Shown in pieces: positions 25,819 through 38,700 of a stretch of DNA of 64,000 nt; the first letter of the stretch is position 1; the number at the start of each line of letters is the position of its first letter. Under the pieces are notes generated by a model, which was not told the DNA's origin, did no database searches, and worked only from the letters and a program-made list of their open reading frames with translations. The DNA comes from Oreocharis arfaki (lineage: Eukaryota; Chordata; Aves; Passeriformes; Paramythiidae): the NCBI GenBank assembly GCA_013398015.1, contig VZRR01006730.1:1446054-1510053 (forward strand). The letters run 5' to 3'. Position numbers and translations under genes: made by a program.

Positions 25819-28800
25819 GTAGTGGGCTAGTTGCTCGAGTTAAGATGATTATACAATAGAAGCATAAGAATTCCCTGATATGTGAGCTGGTGTTTTTGTT
25901 CAGCCTGACAAGAATTTGTAGAAGACATTGTGCCCTGTACCCAGTGGGTCATGACAACACACTGAAAACTTCTGACAAGACTTTGAGTTAGATTTCAGTA
26001 GTAAATTGAATCCTCAGCAAGGCTGTCCATGATTTCAGGCATGGATATTTTGGTATTCTAGAATGCAATAACATGTTTACATTAAGAAGGCAATAAGATG
26101 TTTGCCTTAGTCAAATAGTCTTAAGATAAATATACTTCTGTGCAAGAACATCCTTTGTTTCAATGGAATACTCCTGTAGCAGAAGTATGGTGATAAGAAA
26201 CTCAGAAGCTGATAAAAGAAGGGTCACAGCAATGATCAAAATGTTTTAAATATTTCCCTACTATAGATATTACAAGCCTCAAGTGGCTACAGTTTAGGCT
26301 GTCAAATTTCTCTCTTATCTGAAAGATACTTGGTGAATATACTTTGAAATCTCCTGCATTCAGGAGATGGTGCGTCCTCTAAGAAACCTATTCTCAGAGA
26401 TAAGAAGCCAAGTGCACATCAGAGGTGATTAACGAGAAACATGTAATCTCTTCTAGTGGTGCAGGGGGCAGGTGGAGAACAGTGCAGCAAAAGTGCATGG
26501 AAAAATAGTCATGGCATCTCTATGTGTGGTATCCTGAACATGCCAGTGCCACAGCCAGCATTGTTGCAATGCCTGTCACTGCTAACACCCTCCATGAAAT
26601 TGCCTTCATCGTGCGAATGCATCCGTCAGTCCAGCTCTTCCAGTCTGGTACCAGTGCAACCAGAACACCTTGACTTTGAAACCTCCCTCAAAGCTTCCTT
26701 GTTCCTCAGCATCCTTGTGCAATCTTTTTTAGGGCACACATAAACAGTATCTCTGTTGTAACTGTAATCACAAGTAATTCTTCTTTACTTCTAAATTCTA
26801 GACCGTTAACAGTGACCCTGCCAGGACCATCCTGGCAAGTATTGTTGCCATTAATACCACCTTTCTTCACATCCTCCAATGCTTACAGACTTTAGAGCTG
26901 CATTGTTCATTCCACAGAGTTTTTGCCTTTTGTGATCTATTACTTTCAATTGTAATTCTTTTTACTGCATTTGCAGTTAGACTGCCGTCTAACCACATGA
27001 GACAGAGTTATGCATTGGTTAATTTACTGAGTTCTGATGCCCTGCACAGTTTGGTTCCAATATCTAGGGTAGCTCATTAAAGACAGAATTGGATATCTCT
27101 GTACTACAGTGCAGTGCGCAATATGGGCAGCTTAAAAAATATTAAATCTAACACTGCAAGATGGCAGAAACACATAACTGCTGAGTTTCCTGCAGCCCTA
27201 CTAAAAATTATAGTATTAAGTATATGAAACAGCCACCAAAAAAAACCCTAACTATGAAGTTTTATATCTATTCTTGGAGGTTATAAATGAAATCATTCTT
27301 ATCAGTGTCAAGGTGTTATGTTCTCAGACTCTAGAAATTACATTCCACAGGCATATGTTACCTACCAAGCAGTATATACACTTGAGAGCATGTTCTGTCA
27401 GCCAGCTATCAGATGGCATTGAAAAAGTGTAAAAGAAAAACAATATTTTCCTTATCAATGTTAAACTTTCAGATAATTAACAAGTACTATATATTTTTGA
27501 CATACAAGCTGATAGCAAAATGAAACTTCATTTTCAGAAGGCTGTTGTGGAAAGCAGCACAAACAATCTCCCAAGAATTCAGACCAGTCAATCTACATTC
27601 ACTTAGGACAACTCGGATTATTATTTTCTAAGTTTGCATTACATTTTATGTTTTCCAAAAGTATAGTCTGAGAAATTATCAAAGACCCTTGAAAAATGTT
27701 TTGGAGTTGTTTTGGTTTTTTCCTTCAGGGAAATCTATTTTTAACTAGCAGGCATTTTTTATATTAAAAAAAAATGCTGGTTTTCAAAACTTCTTTTTTT
27801 CCAAAGCTAAGAATTAAATTGAAAAATGCAACCAAGAAGTTTTCCCAGAAAAAATAAGGGGACCTTAATTTATTTCCCTTGGGGTGTGAGAAAGAAGCAG
27901 CAAAAACCAAAAGCAGCAACAACTCTTTCAAGTTAATACTTTGATGAAAATATGTGCTTTAGATGTGGAGTCTCTTTCACATTAGAAATTATGTTGAAAA
28001 ATTCCAGTAATCAATAATGTGTTCACATAGTCTGCATCATCCTCCACTTCTCTTTTCTTAGTTTCCGCTCCATTGTTATGTTACAAAATAGAGAAGTCCT
28101 AAAATAAATTATTTAACAGCAAGATTAGGCCCCAACTGTTTGCAAGGTTACACATGTAACACCTTCCATCTTCCCTTAAAAACAGCAGCTTCTCTGTACA
28201 CCATTTTCCTACCAAAAATCCTGTTGTGCTTGGCCTCTTACTTCATATTCCTAATAACTTCTTTGTACTTAAGTGTCCAAAGTGCAGGCATACTACTCTT
28301 TTCTGCTGGACAGGACCACAGTTACTCATTTTGTAAAGACCATAAACACTTAATACTACAGTGGCTTTCTTCCTAATTCAGTAAAAATTAAGCAATTAAG
28401 GTTTTCTGCAAGCTAAACTCATCTTGTTATGAGATCAAAGTTTACTGTGACATTTTCAAATGTGCAATTATTTTCATTCTAGAAATGCATATTTGTATCA
28501 GGAGGCTGCTCCTGCAGAGTCAGCTCGCACAGGCGTTACAGAAACACCTTCCATAGGAACCTTACATCCTACAATATCTGCCATTCTGTTGTGTCAGACT
28601 TTGGGCATGCAAGGGAGAAGCCAGATCAGAGATGCGGCAGAAGTGTCTTGCTGACTCATGAAGGGAAGAAAAGAACAAAATCAGTAACCCACACAAGCCA
28701 CAGAAAGTTTTCAGTGGTTTTTTCCTGCCCTGCCACCAAAACTTCAAAAGAGAACACAACACTTTGCTGTCCCAAGCTCTCCAATCCCAAGCAAAATGTT

Positions 28801-29240
28801 TCTGCCAAGTAATGCTTTCAAACTAGACTGCACGATGTGGTTGTCTTTTCATCACCTTGACCACCCTGAAAATTCCCTGCTCATTCTAATACTGTATTTA
28901 ACGCTTGAGGAATTGCTTCCTTGGCCTTCCCTTTTTCTCGAGTAAACAAAGCATAGTTTTAAAGTTGTAAAATCTAGACATCATCAAATATCTCCTTCCC
29001 TGAAAGAAGCTTAATCACAAAGCTGGAGCCTGCAGTTTGTTAGGAAGTAAAATAATGTCATGCTGTTTGGTGCGTCTTATGTATCATGTAATGAATGTTT
29101 GCTAGCATGTTGCTCATGCACAGTAAAGATGGGACAAACTGACCTGTGCAGCTCTAAGTAAACTGGGGATTGCCTGTAGTCTAGAACCAAGGCTCATAAA
29201 ATGACAGTACATGAATTTCTCAAAGTTTCTTCTTCTGCAG
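25819..29240. other. single-copy non-coding DNA
   Basis: Nothing is recognised. Open frames up to 95 codons (26456-26743) have no recognisable features. Short A- and T-runs occur near 27710-27800. Confidence 0.5.
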
Positions 29241-29396
29241 GCAATGAGAGAAGTCCTAGATGCTCGCTGTCATTGTGAAATTTCTTCCAAGTCTGAAGTA
29301 GGAAAAACCTGCCATGTTCATGTCTTGACACTGCCAGTTACACAGATTGCCAGACTACTGACTTCACCATCCTATTTCATGTCTTTTTTTGAGGAG
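29241..29396 (+). other. candidate coding exon 1 of 2 (unidentified)
   Basis: A strong acceptor, TTTCTTCTTCTGCAG (29226-29240), precedes 156 bp, exactly 52 codons, open in one frame, ending GAGGAG before GTAAAC at 29397. The donor is only moderate because it lacks G at +5. The encoded segment begins AMREVLDARCHC and is compositionally normal for protein, but belongs to no family I recognise. It starts and ends in phase 0, compatible with the segment at 30547. A one-in-three phase match and ordinary splice signals are weak evidence, so this is a hypothesis. Confidence 0.17.
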
Positions 29397-30546
29397 GTAA
29401 ACCCAAGAATAAATACTGGAAGACTATTTCTTATTTCCACAGTCAAAGCATTTCTCATTACAATTTTGGACTGAAACCCGTATCCAAAGTTAAAGCAGGC
29501 AACTGCTAATTCCCTAATGTATCCATTCCCAGTATTGCCATTGATTTCTCTGGGGCCCTGAGTAGGTCACTTTACTTTGCATCTTTTCCCTTATTTCTAA
29601 ATGTAATTATAAAGAGAAATTAAAAACTACTTTTGACCTCAATATCAGAGATATTGACCTTGATATACTGTCCTGTCAGTAGAAAACCCAAATACAGTTC
29701 TCATTTCCAGGACTCCCAAAGGAGGAAAATTTGACAGAACTTTTCTTAGGCTACTGAACTCCAGACATCTTTGGAAGGAATCTGTTCTGAAAGCAGTTTG
29801 TCTGACCACAAAGCACTATTTCTTTCCTGCTTTTAATTGTCTATACTTCTTGAAGGACTCCAACAGACGCTTTTGAACTGGAAGAACATTTCCACAGAGT
29901 AGCATTTCAACTGTTACATTCCAAGTGATAAGCCTTCCAACTCTTTATTTTTTAATTCTTATAACATTCCTATTTTCATGCTCCTCCCTCTAACTTCCAC
30001 ACTGCCATCAGGACCAGAATTGCTCCAATAATTCACACTGACATTACAGATACTATTAAGTCTACATACTTCATTGAAATTGCCTCTTTGCTGTCTCCTT
30101 TATGGCTTATAAAGATTCCTCATGGCTCACAAAATCCTATTTTGTTGTGGAATCTGTTGCATTGTCCTCCACAAACCATATCCAAAGCTAAAGAGATTTT
30201 TTTTCATGAATCTTCATGCTGATACTCAGTAAGTATTACACAGGACAATGAATGCTTTTTTATTACCTAAATGTTGGCCTCTCTTGTAATTCACTTCTGA
30301 ATGTCACTGTAATTCGGTGCTGATTCCCAGTAGTGAGCATAAACACAAGTAAACAGTAATTGTGTGATGTGGCCATATGGAATATTCATGAAAACTGATT
30401 CTGGAAGAACGAACATTCACGACCAGCTGTATGAATTCTTTGACATGCAGAGGCACTCTCCATGGAAAATAAAAGGAAAGTGCAGCCTCTTCAGTGTTCA
30501 TCCGATCACAGGTTTGTTTTTTTTCATTCTTTACCCTCTCCTGCAG

Positions 30547-30657
30547 GATCTGGATGACCTTGTAAAGTATTCACCCAAAATGAGCACTAATCAGTCTGAG
30601 GTAGTGCAGGTCTCCTCAGCCACTAGTGCAGAGCAGATGAGAATGAAGGTGCAGTAG
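30547..30657 (+). other. candidate terminal coding exon 2 of 2 (unidentified)
   Basis: A very strong polypyrimidine acceptor (about 30511-30546, ending CTCTCCTGCAG) precedes an open frame of 36 codons plus TAG at 30655-30657. It begins DLDDLVKYSPKM and is hydrophilic with Ser, Gln and Glu. The frame is phase 0 at the acceptor, so it joins in frame to 29241-29396 across a 1,150-bp GT-AG intron. The same frame is also open upstream to 30364, which weakens the exon reading. I see no AATAAA close downstream and recognise no homologue. Confidence 0.17.
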
Positions 30658-31075
30658 ATGCCCTTTCCTGAGTGCAGCACAAAGTGACTGGATATTGTAA
30701 CAACACAAGGTCTTTCCTACTCTGCTACTAAATAATAGAGGTCACTTCAGAAATACTGGCCAGAGGGGATGCAGAACTGTAATTCCCAGAGAACTAGATC
30801 TGGGTCTGCCCTGGGCACCCTGGAACCTAGAAATTATAATACTAAGGTGAATTTGAGAGTGTGATGTAACCAACAGACATAAAAAAATTGATGCATTAAG
30901 AGTATTTGTCTTTTGGATAGTCACAACTACAGGGGAAACATTAGTATTATACATTTTGATAAGGTGAATATTTTATTCACTGCTTAAGATACATTGGCTT
31001 TACTCTTTTATCAATGCTAGACACAGTAAATAATTATTTTTTACATATTCTGTAAGGAAGCCTTCTTTACTTGGG
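30658..31075. other. non-coding DNA, nothing recognised
   Basis: AT-rich sequence between the candidate exon and the pentanucleotide tract. I see no feature in it. Confidence 0.5.
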
Positions 31076-31153
31076 CCTTCCCTTCCCTTCCCTTCCCTTC
31101 CCTTCCCTTCCCTTCCCTTCCCCTTNCCTTCCCCTCCCCTCCCCTCCCCTCCC
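31076..31153. repeat. (CCTTC)n to (CCCCT)n microsatellite with one N
   Basis: This is a pure pyrimidine tract on the plus strand, starting as CCTTC repeats and changing to CCCCT repeats after a single unresolved base at 31126. Open frames through it are artefacts of the repeat. Long homopurine-homopyrimidine mirror tracts can form triplex (H-) DNA and are often length-polymorphic and hard to sequence, which fits the N at the phase change. Confidence 0.97.
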
Positions 31154-34100
31154 ACTGATGTTCCATTTTCCATGCAGAGACCTGGAAATGTTGGCTGCTC
31201 AAATCAGCTTGTATAGTCAGTTCATAACAAGACCTATATTTGGAGGCATGCTCACTATAGGTTCCAATCCTCACTTGAAGCTCAATCAAGAAATGCTTTA
31301 AAGCATCATAAAGGAAATTTTTTTCTTTTAAATTTAGAAAGTTCAAATTTAAACAGTTATTAAAAACCTATTTACGCTGTCTCCTGTTCTCAAAATGAAA
31401 TAGAGGAGAGCACTGTTATCTGAAAACCAGAGAGTGGAAGGATAAATTAGATTTCTGAAAGACCTTTCATTTTAATAGTCTTGTATGTTTTTAGTAACAC
31501 AGGTACATATTTTTTACGATGTCATTTTTATCTTACCAATTCTTCTTTAATCTATTCAGTTCTGTCTCTCCAGCCTTTGCCTTTTTCTTCCCACTCTGAG
31601 GATTCATAATGCTTTTTCAGCCATTATCTTTTCACCTAAATAATCCCTCATTTTCTGACTCTCAGGAGCGTTGTCTCAGCTGAAAGCCTAATCCTGGCTA
31701 CTGCCTATAATGGCTCCCTAGGATAAGTAATCATCTGAGCTATTTGACATCCACTTATGTTGGCCTTACTAGGACAGTAGAAGGATAGGGTTTTGTGCTT
31801 CCTAGCTTTCTTTACCAGCTGTGTCTTCCTACACAAAATCCTGCAGGCTTGTATGGCATAAGCAGCACTGGCTCCCAGAAACCAGATCAGAGTCTTTAAA
31901 GAGTCTTTAGGTTCATAAACCAAAAATGCCATTAAACAAGAAAGAATTATTCACCATTGTCTTCCCACTCAGGACACATGAACAGGACATTTTATTAATC
32001 AAGATGTGTTGTCTTCCACTAGTGTGTGATCAGACATGATATCTACTTCAGCCTCCTCTCAAGTAGCACCCATACAGAACAGGTTGGCAAAGATCCAGTA
32101 TCCTTTTATCCTTTAATTTGGAACTCCACATGAGTGGTTCAGGAACCATGATAACAATAACTTTTACAAATTAAACTTATCCTCTCCAAAATCCTTCTAC
32201 AATTTTTTTCTCCACTGTCGTTTATGGATACCTTCATGCATGCCATTTTTTTCCGGTGTTTTCCATGCAGAAACCCAAGAGTTTCCAACACTTCATCTAT
32301 AACCTCTGCCGTGACAACCATCCTATGACTACTTCCTGCCACAGTACCAGCTCTGCAATTTGTGTGTACTCCAGAATATCTCTGCTCAGAATCACAGAGG
32401 GGGAACAAAACCGGGCTCTGCCTGGTTCTACCTGTAACATGTCAGAGCACAGCTATATTTCCTTATGGTCTAGAACGTGAGGGCAAAAAATTATATACAT
32501 GATTCTTTGGTGAATGTCTGTTTGCAGAAGAGCAAAGGAGCTACCCATTTAGAAACATGAGAATTCATTATATCTGACACTTATTTTAATCCTCTTCCTT
32601 TGCCTGCTTAAGAAGGTTCAGCTTTTCAATAAGGCATTTTTCCTTAGAAAGGAACGAAACACCACTCAAGGTGATTTAAGTGATCTGTTGTATGCCATTG
32701 GCAGCTGAAACAAGTACCCTGAAGATATTTGTCAGAAGCAGAGACTGTGCAGATTTCTGGACACACATATTTGAAAACTGTAATATTCCAGTTAAATCAG
32801 AAGCAGCTAATGAGCAGCCATGACTGGAAGAAAAGTAACATGTTATTAAATGTAAAGTATCAAGTAGTTCCATCAACTCTTACTACATGTTTTGAAATAT
32901 ATTGTAGAAGGAAATCTACGTGAATCTATATACCAGACCATCAGCTGGTATCTCAGAAATTCTTTGCTTCGCTGAAGATTTGAAGCTGTTCATTAATATT
33001 TACTAACATACTTTTGATAGTCAAAGCACCAGCTAACCAGGCATGTGGAGAACTCGTGGCTGGAGCACTCCCTGCAGGGTGAGCTGCTGGCCAGCAGGAC
33101 AGGGCTGCAGGCTGGGGAGAAGACTCGCTCATGGGAAGTGAAACAGGATATATGGCTCTAATATTTGATAAATTCTCTGTAAATAATGTTTATTGGGCAT
33201 GGATCACGCAGGGCACTCACAGGATTGCTGAATCCTTGTCCCAGAAATACCAAGGGCTAGGAATGTTTAAGTGTCTCCAGTGGAGACTTTAAGTGTCTCC
33301 AGAATGAAGTAATGACCGGGCAAATGTAATTGTGGGTGCATACACGATTCTATAAAGTTATGTACTCAATCCTGCTCATAGCAGGTTGGTTAGGCTGTTA
33401 GGCTGTGCCTGTGAGATGCTCACAGCTGGAGCTGAACTCAAAGCTCAAGAGCCATGACTGGAGGATGCGAGATTGCTGATGCTGTCGGCTGTCAGAAGAG
33501 GTTTGTATGGCAGCAAGGGATCACCAGGGCAGTGCAGGGGAGCTCTTCTGTACTTACTGTAGAACATTCAAGTCTTCTTTCCTCTGCTAAAGATAGCAGA
33601 GATGCCGGTTTAATTCTCTTTTCCCTATTTGATTTATTTGCTTTAGTAAATTGATGGGCTGTTCTCTTTTCTCAGAGATCATTATGTCAGCTTTGACATG
33701 TTATGTATTTTATGAGTTGATATCTGTCCTAAATGGGTACAATGAATTTGGTTCTGGCTTGGTCTGATTTACCCAGGTGATTTATGTGGTGATTATTCGA
33801 CATCTAATTGATGGATCTGACAGGAAATCTGCCCCCTTGGGATAAACATGGGCCGACTGATAGACACAGGTGAAAATTTGGGTTAGGACCAGATGTATTT
33901 CGAGGCAGTGAAGCACTCAAAACTCTCTGATCCATTAGTATCCCTTAGCTCAACACCAGTATATTTACAGTAAAGCACTGAGCAAAATGGATGTTTTTCA
34001 CAATCTTATGTGTAACAAAACTGCAAGCCCAGACCAATATGGGAGTTCATTCCTAACAAATTGATATAACCCTCTCAAGTACTTTTACTCATAAAGTCTA

Positions 34101-35413
34101 CTCAAAGTTATCATTAAAGCATTAATTATTTCTCAGCTTTTTCAACCCTCCACAGTTTGATGATACCAAGAAATGATGAAAAGAATTTGGGTCTATAGTG
34201 ATAGTGGCTTCAACAAAGACAAAAGAATTTTTTAACAGCACCTTTACATCTTCCTTGTTATTAGAATCTTCCAAACTAGAAACACAAAATTCAGCGTTTT
34301 AATTATGAAGTCCTATGCATAGGGGATAGGTTTCCAAAGTCTTTTAAGACAATTTTTAAGCAGGGTTGCTCATGGTTTTAAACATAAGCATCTTTTCATC
34401 TAAAAGTCTCTTTTCTGGTCTTCTTTCTTTTAAGGTTTGCTGAACTATTTGAAGCCGTTTATCTCACCCCGTATGTTCAGAAAATTAAACAGCTTGCAAT
34501 TAGTTTTTAGATTTCAAGATTCATTCAGTGGGGAAAAGGCTGCATTCTGTAAAGAAGAGAGAAGTTTTACATGATCCATTTTCTCCTGTTGCCCGTGACA
34601 TCTGCAGCAGCAGCACTCCACTTTTCTTTCCATCATTACATGACACTGTGTAATTTTGTTATGTCACAAATAGTTTTCGGGTTATTAGTTTCTAGTGATT
34701 TGTGGGAAATATATTGTCCTGGTCTAGAAATTAACATGAGATTTGCAGAGAATAGAAATTTTTTTGTTACTTCCATTTCACTTCATACGTTTTATTGCTG
34801 ACGGTGTGCTAGTGACCAATAATTACTGAACACTACCTCATGTCCTCCAATTCAGCTTAGAGGAAATCTCAGGAGGCCATCTGATAGAAACTTTTGCTGA
34901 AAAGCAGGGTCAATATATTTAAAGTTCTTCAAGATGAGAGAATTCTCCAGGAATGGAGCCTTTTCAGGCTATTCTGATAGAAAAGATCTTTTTCAAAGTA
35001 GGAAACATTCTAAACTTAGTGGTAAGATGCCTATCAGGAAAATTTTAAAAGATACTTGAGAATCTCTTTTTGCTTTTTCTGTTGCCTTTTTCCTGTTACT
35101 CCTTCTCAGCCTTTCACTTCCATCAAGACTAACATGAAGGCAGTGCTCTGGGGAAAAAATATTGGTCATCACCAAGCTGCATATGGCCAGGTTTCTCCAG
35201 GCAAAAGGCCTAATTCTTTTGCATTTTTAAACTGAAATTGAGAAACATGAGAAAAGTGAACTTCTCAGCTGACCCCATGCTCCAGTTTTAGACTGACAGT
35301 TCAGGTCCACTAATTTATCTACTGTAGTTTATCTACTTCAGTTTATCCAAAATAACTAAGAGATTCTTTTTAACAAGACAAAATGTGAAAACATGGATGA
35401 TAAATGAAAATGC
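31154..35413. other. single-copy non-coding DNA
   Basis: No gene is recognised. Small structures include a 15-bp direct repeat (TTTAAGTGTCTCCAG at 33266-33280 and 33288-33302) whose 7-nt spacer makes GTCTCCAGTGGAGAC palindromic. A 14-bp-period run of TTTATCT motifs is at 35314-35348. Confidence 0.5.
35314..35348. repeat. 14-bp tandem repeat carrying GATA-type motifs
   Basis: TTTATCTACTGTAG, TTTATCTACTTCAG and a partial TTTATCC follow each other with a 14-bp period. Each full unit contains TTATCT, the complement of the GATA-factor core AGATAA. It is short and may be only replication slippage. Confidence 0.5.
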
Positions 35414-35780
35414 AGAATCATAGAACTGGTTAGGTTGGAAGGTGCCTTTAAATATCCCCTGGTTCCAATCCTGCTGCCAGAGACAGGGGCGCCTTTCACT
35501 AGCTCAGGTTGCCCAAAGCCCCATCCAACCCAGCCTTGAACAGTTCCAGGGATGGGACAACCACAACTTCTCTGGGCAACCTGTTCCAGTGTCTCACCCC
35601 TCTCCCGATAAAAAAATTCTTCCTTGTGTCCAATCTAAACCTGCCTCTACCAGTTTAAAATTGTTGCCTTTTGTCCTCCCACTACAAGCCTTGGTAAATT
35701 GTGTCTGTCTTCTTATAACTCCCTTTATGTTTTGAAAAGCCACAATAGAGTCTCCTCAGAGTCTTCTCCTCATCAGGTCG
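35414..35780 (-). mobile_element. CR1 LINE fragment, 3' end, minus orientation
   Basis: The plus strand starts with the complement of the CR1 tail (AGAATCATAGAA) and continues through the family blocks 'ttggaaggtgcc', 'ggttgcccaaagccccatcc', 'ctctgggcaacctgttccagtg', 'ttcttccttgtgtcc' and 'ttgtcctcccactac'. It fades into the complement of the 'ctgatgaggagaagactctgagg' region at about 35780. The fragment is the last 370 bp or so of the element, 5'-truncated and with frame breaks in the ORF2 tail. It is better preserved than the copy at 1963, suggesting a younger subfamily or insertion. The element has no coding capacity left. Confidence 0.95.
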
Positions 35781-38700
35781 AATGCAATTATTTAGCACAA
35801 TTTTAAAGACAACTGGAAGCAGTAGGATCTAAATAGAACAGGGAATTCAAGTTAAATTTCAAGTATATAGATTTGAAATAATGCTTCACAGGGCAAATTC
35901 TGTGTATGGATTCACTTTAAACAAGACTGGATAACAATGCTTTCTAAAGACATTAAAGAGAATGTAACCACCAGTAATCTTCACCACTGTCCAAACTGTG
36001 TAAATTAACAAAGAATGCACTGTTTAAGGAAAAGGAAACTGTTCTAAACCAGCTGCTCAAGAAACGGACTAGAATAAAAAATGTTTGCTTATTATTCAAA
36101 GAAACCACATGAAAACCTTTAAAAACAAACTTTAAAATAACTTTTAAAATAAACCCTTAAGCAAAGCGATGATCCAAACCAGAACAGGAACACTACTTCA
36201 TACTACAGAGAGCAGAAAAAGCAGTCTAGAATCTAAATTATAGGTCAATGAAGAACTGCCACGCTCAATATTGTCCCAGTTTCTTTAAGTGAATTTTAAC
36301 AACATGCCTGCATAGACAGAGAGGCTGGCTGTTGCTAGTTCATTACGCTTTCATATGACAGGAGAGGAGAAGAAAATCTACAGTGCAGCAGTATTCACAT
36401 GAATACTCTAGCAGATAGAGATAAGGAGCTTGCAAACTCCCAGCATGTCTGGAGAACTGACCCTAGAGAAAAGCATTACTTCTACTGAACTGGCCAATAG
36501 GGACTGATACACCAGACAGAAAATACTGAAAGTCAATCAAAACAACTGAGTAAATGGGAATCCCTACATCTCCATCAAGATTTTTTTTTAAAAAAAATCA
36601 GTGCTGCTTTTTCCTCACACACCTTAGTAACTAGAAGGTATTTCTAAAGTACAGAGAAATCACAGGTTTTCCAAGATGTCTGTGGATGACTGAGGAGTAC
36701 AAAGAGCTACTTTTCTAATTAAAGAAAAACAATGGTACATTCAGTGGAATTGAAATGCAGCAAGTGCCAAATAAAACAAACAATATAATATTTTAGTTCT
36801 TATCACACTGCATAGTTAAGCTGTGGTACTAAGAAATCAGAAATCACTGATGCCAACATCTTAAGACAGGACAGGACTCCAAGCTTCACGTTTGTATGAC
36901 AACTTGCAACATTCACAATTATATTAGGTAGAAAAAACCCCAAACCGACTCTAAAATTTTATAAGCCTTCACGCATCAGTAAACAAGCAAATCTTTAACT
37001 GCTGAGAATTAGGAAGAAGCCTTCCATGTGAACAAGTTATTCAATAATTGCCCACCTTGGGGTTTCTTGTACTGTTCTCTGAAGCATCTGGTGCTGGCTT
37101 TAAGCAAGAGCACGGATGAGAGGCCTAACTCATAATGGTAATTCTTACTCTAGAACGTAGTGTAACTCTTTTCACTTCTTGAAAACTTTATAAACCTACA
37201 CCACGGAAATCTATGTCACAGATGTTTTACCTGTGAAAATAAAGTGCTACTGGTTAATCTCAGCTCTTCACAGCAACATTGGTCCTGCATAGGTTAGCTA
37301 TCCCTTTGGTCAGAGTTAATTACCTTACCAGTACCATCCAGTACCGGCAATCTCAGCAATCTAATGTTAATTTGTAGCCCAGCATTGTGGCACTGCCATA
37401 GCTGACAGGCTTTTTTTGAAAGACCACAGGCTTTATAAGTTTGGAAGGCCTGAGGGTTACGTCTTGTTGGGCTGGCTTCATTTGAACTCTTTCTGTCCTT
37501 CCTGTGGTTTATTTGCTTGATTTGGCTGTAACAATAACAGGTTTGGCACTGGGGACCACATGGCTGTAAACACCTCACCAATACTTTAAGAAGTTAGAGA
37601 AATGCAGATCTAGAATCTGACAAAACTGGTGCTAGGGCTTACAGAGAGAAGAAATAGTATCTAGATCACATAAAGTATCATATGTAATAAATTTAGATAT
37701 ATTGTGAAGCTGCAAAACAATGAGGAGTGAGCAAATATATAGACAAACAAACAAAAAGAAATTACTCCTAACAGATCCTGAGCAGTGGAAGAAGAAGACG
37801 TGAACAATTGTCTCCAGTAAAGGACACCACACAATGCTGACTCACCACAGCCTTGCCCATCACATACCAGAATGAGACCACTGAGGTTGGAACTCAAAGG
37901 AGAAGGACAAGAGTGAGCATAAGAGCAGGAAAAAGGAGCAGAAAATAAGTGTGTGTATAACAATTGTAACTGCATTCTTCCACCTGGTTGTCTTTTTTTC
38001 TGTAGTAATGAACTATGACTCTGATTAGATGGTCAAGATTTCCTTCAAAAATTAGTTCTATATAGAAAACATTAACAGTTTATTATGCATTTATGTGAGG
38101 ATGTAACAGGAAACATTTACAGATTTTTACTCTTGCTTTTCTCTGGAGGCATAAAAATGAACCTCCCTTACAGTATTTCCTGAATGTTTATGAGAGTTGA
38201 ACTGACAAGACATTGATGTAATTGACAGCTCTTGCTTTAGGTATATCTCTCACCTAATGGTGTTTCCTTTTACTTCAGAATTCAAAACCTGGCATTATTA
38301 GCAATGCTTTCCACTTAGTTGCATTTATAATTTCTTGCAGCTTTTTTCCCAAGACTGTTAGCTTCGTGCTTCTCTTAATCTTAAAAATGTTAGTCTCCTG
38401 CACTGCCCCTGACATTCAGAAATCTTAGCAGTAGTTCACTTTATTTATTCACAGTCTCAAAAACAGTGAAAGTAACATTTTACTAAATGTGATGAATCCT
38501 GAAAAGAAGGCCCCTTGCTGAAAAGTAGGAATGTTTAATGGAGGAGAAGAGCATTAGAAGGAAAAAGACGTGCAAAGCAAAAAGTTCAATTAAAAGAAAA
38601 AAAAAAAGACATTGCAGGGAGAAAAAGAGCAGTTTCAAATTTAGGCCACGCAAATAATTTTCCATGGAATCAGAATCTTCCCCTCTCTGATACAGAATAT

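Noticed and set aside
31041..31346. Frames with repeated GRE or PFPSL pentads
   Set aside because: Translation of the (CCTTC)n microsatellite.
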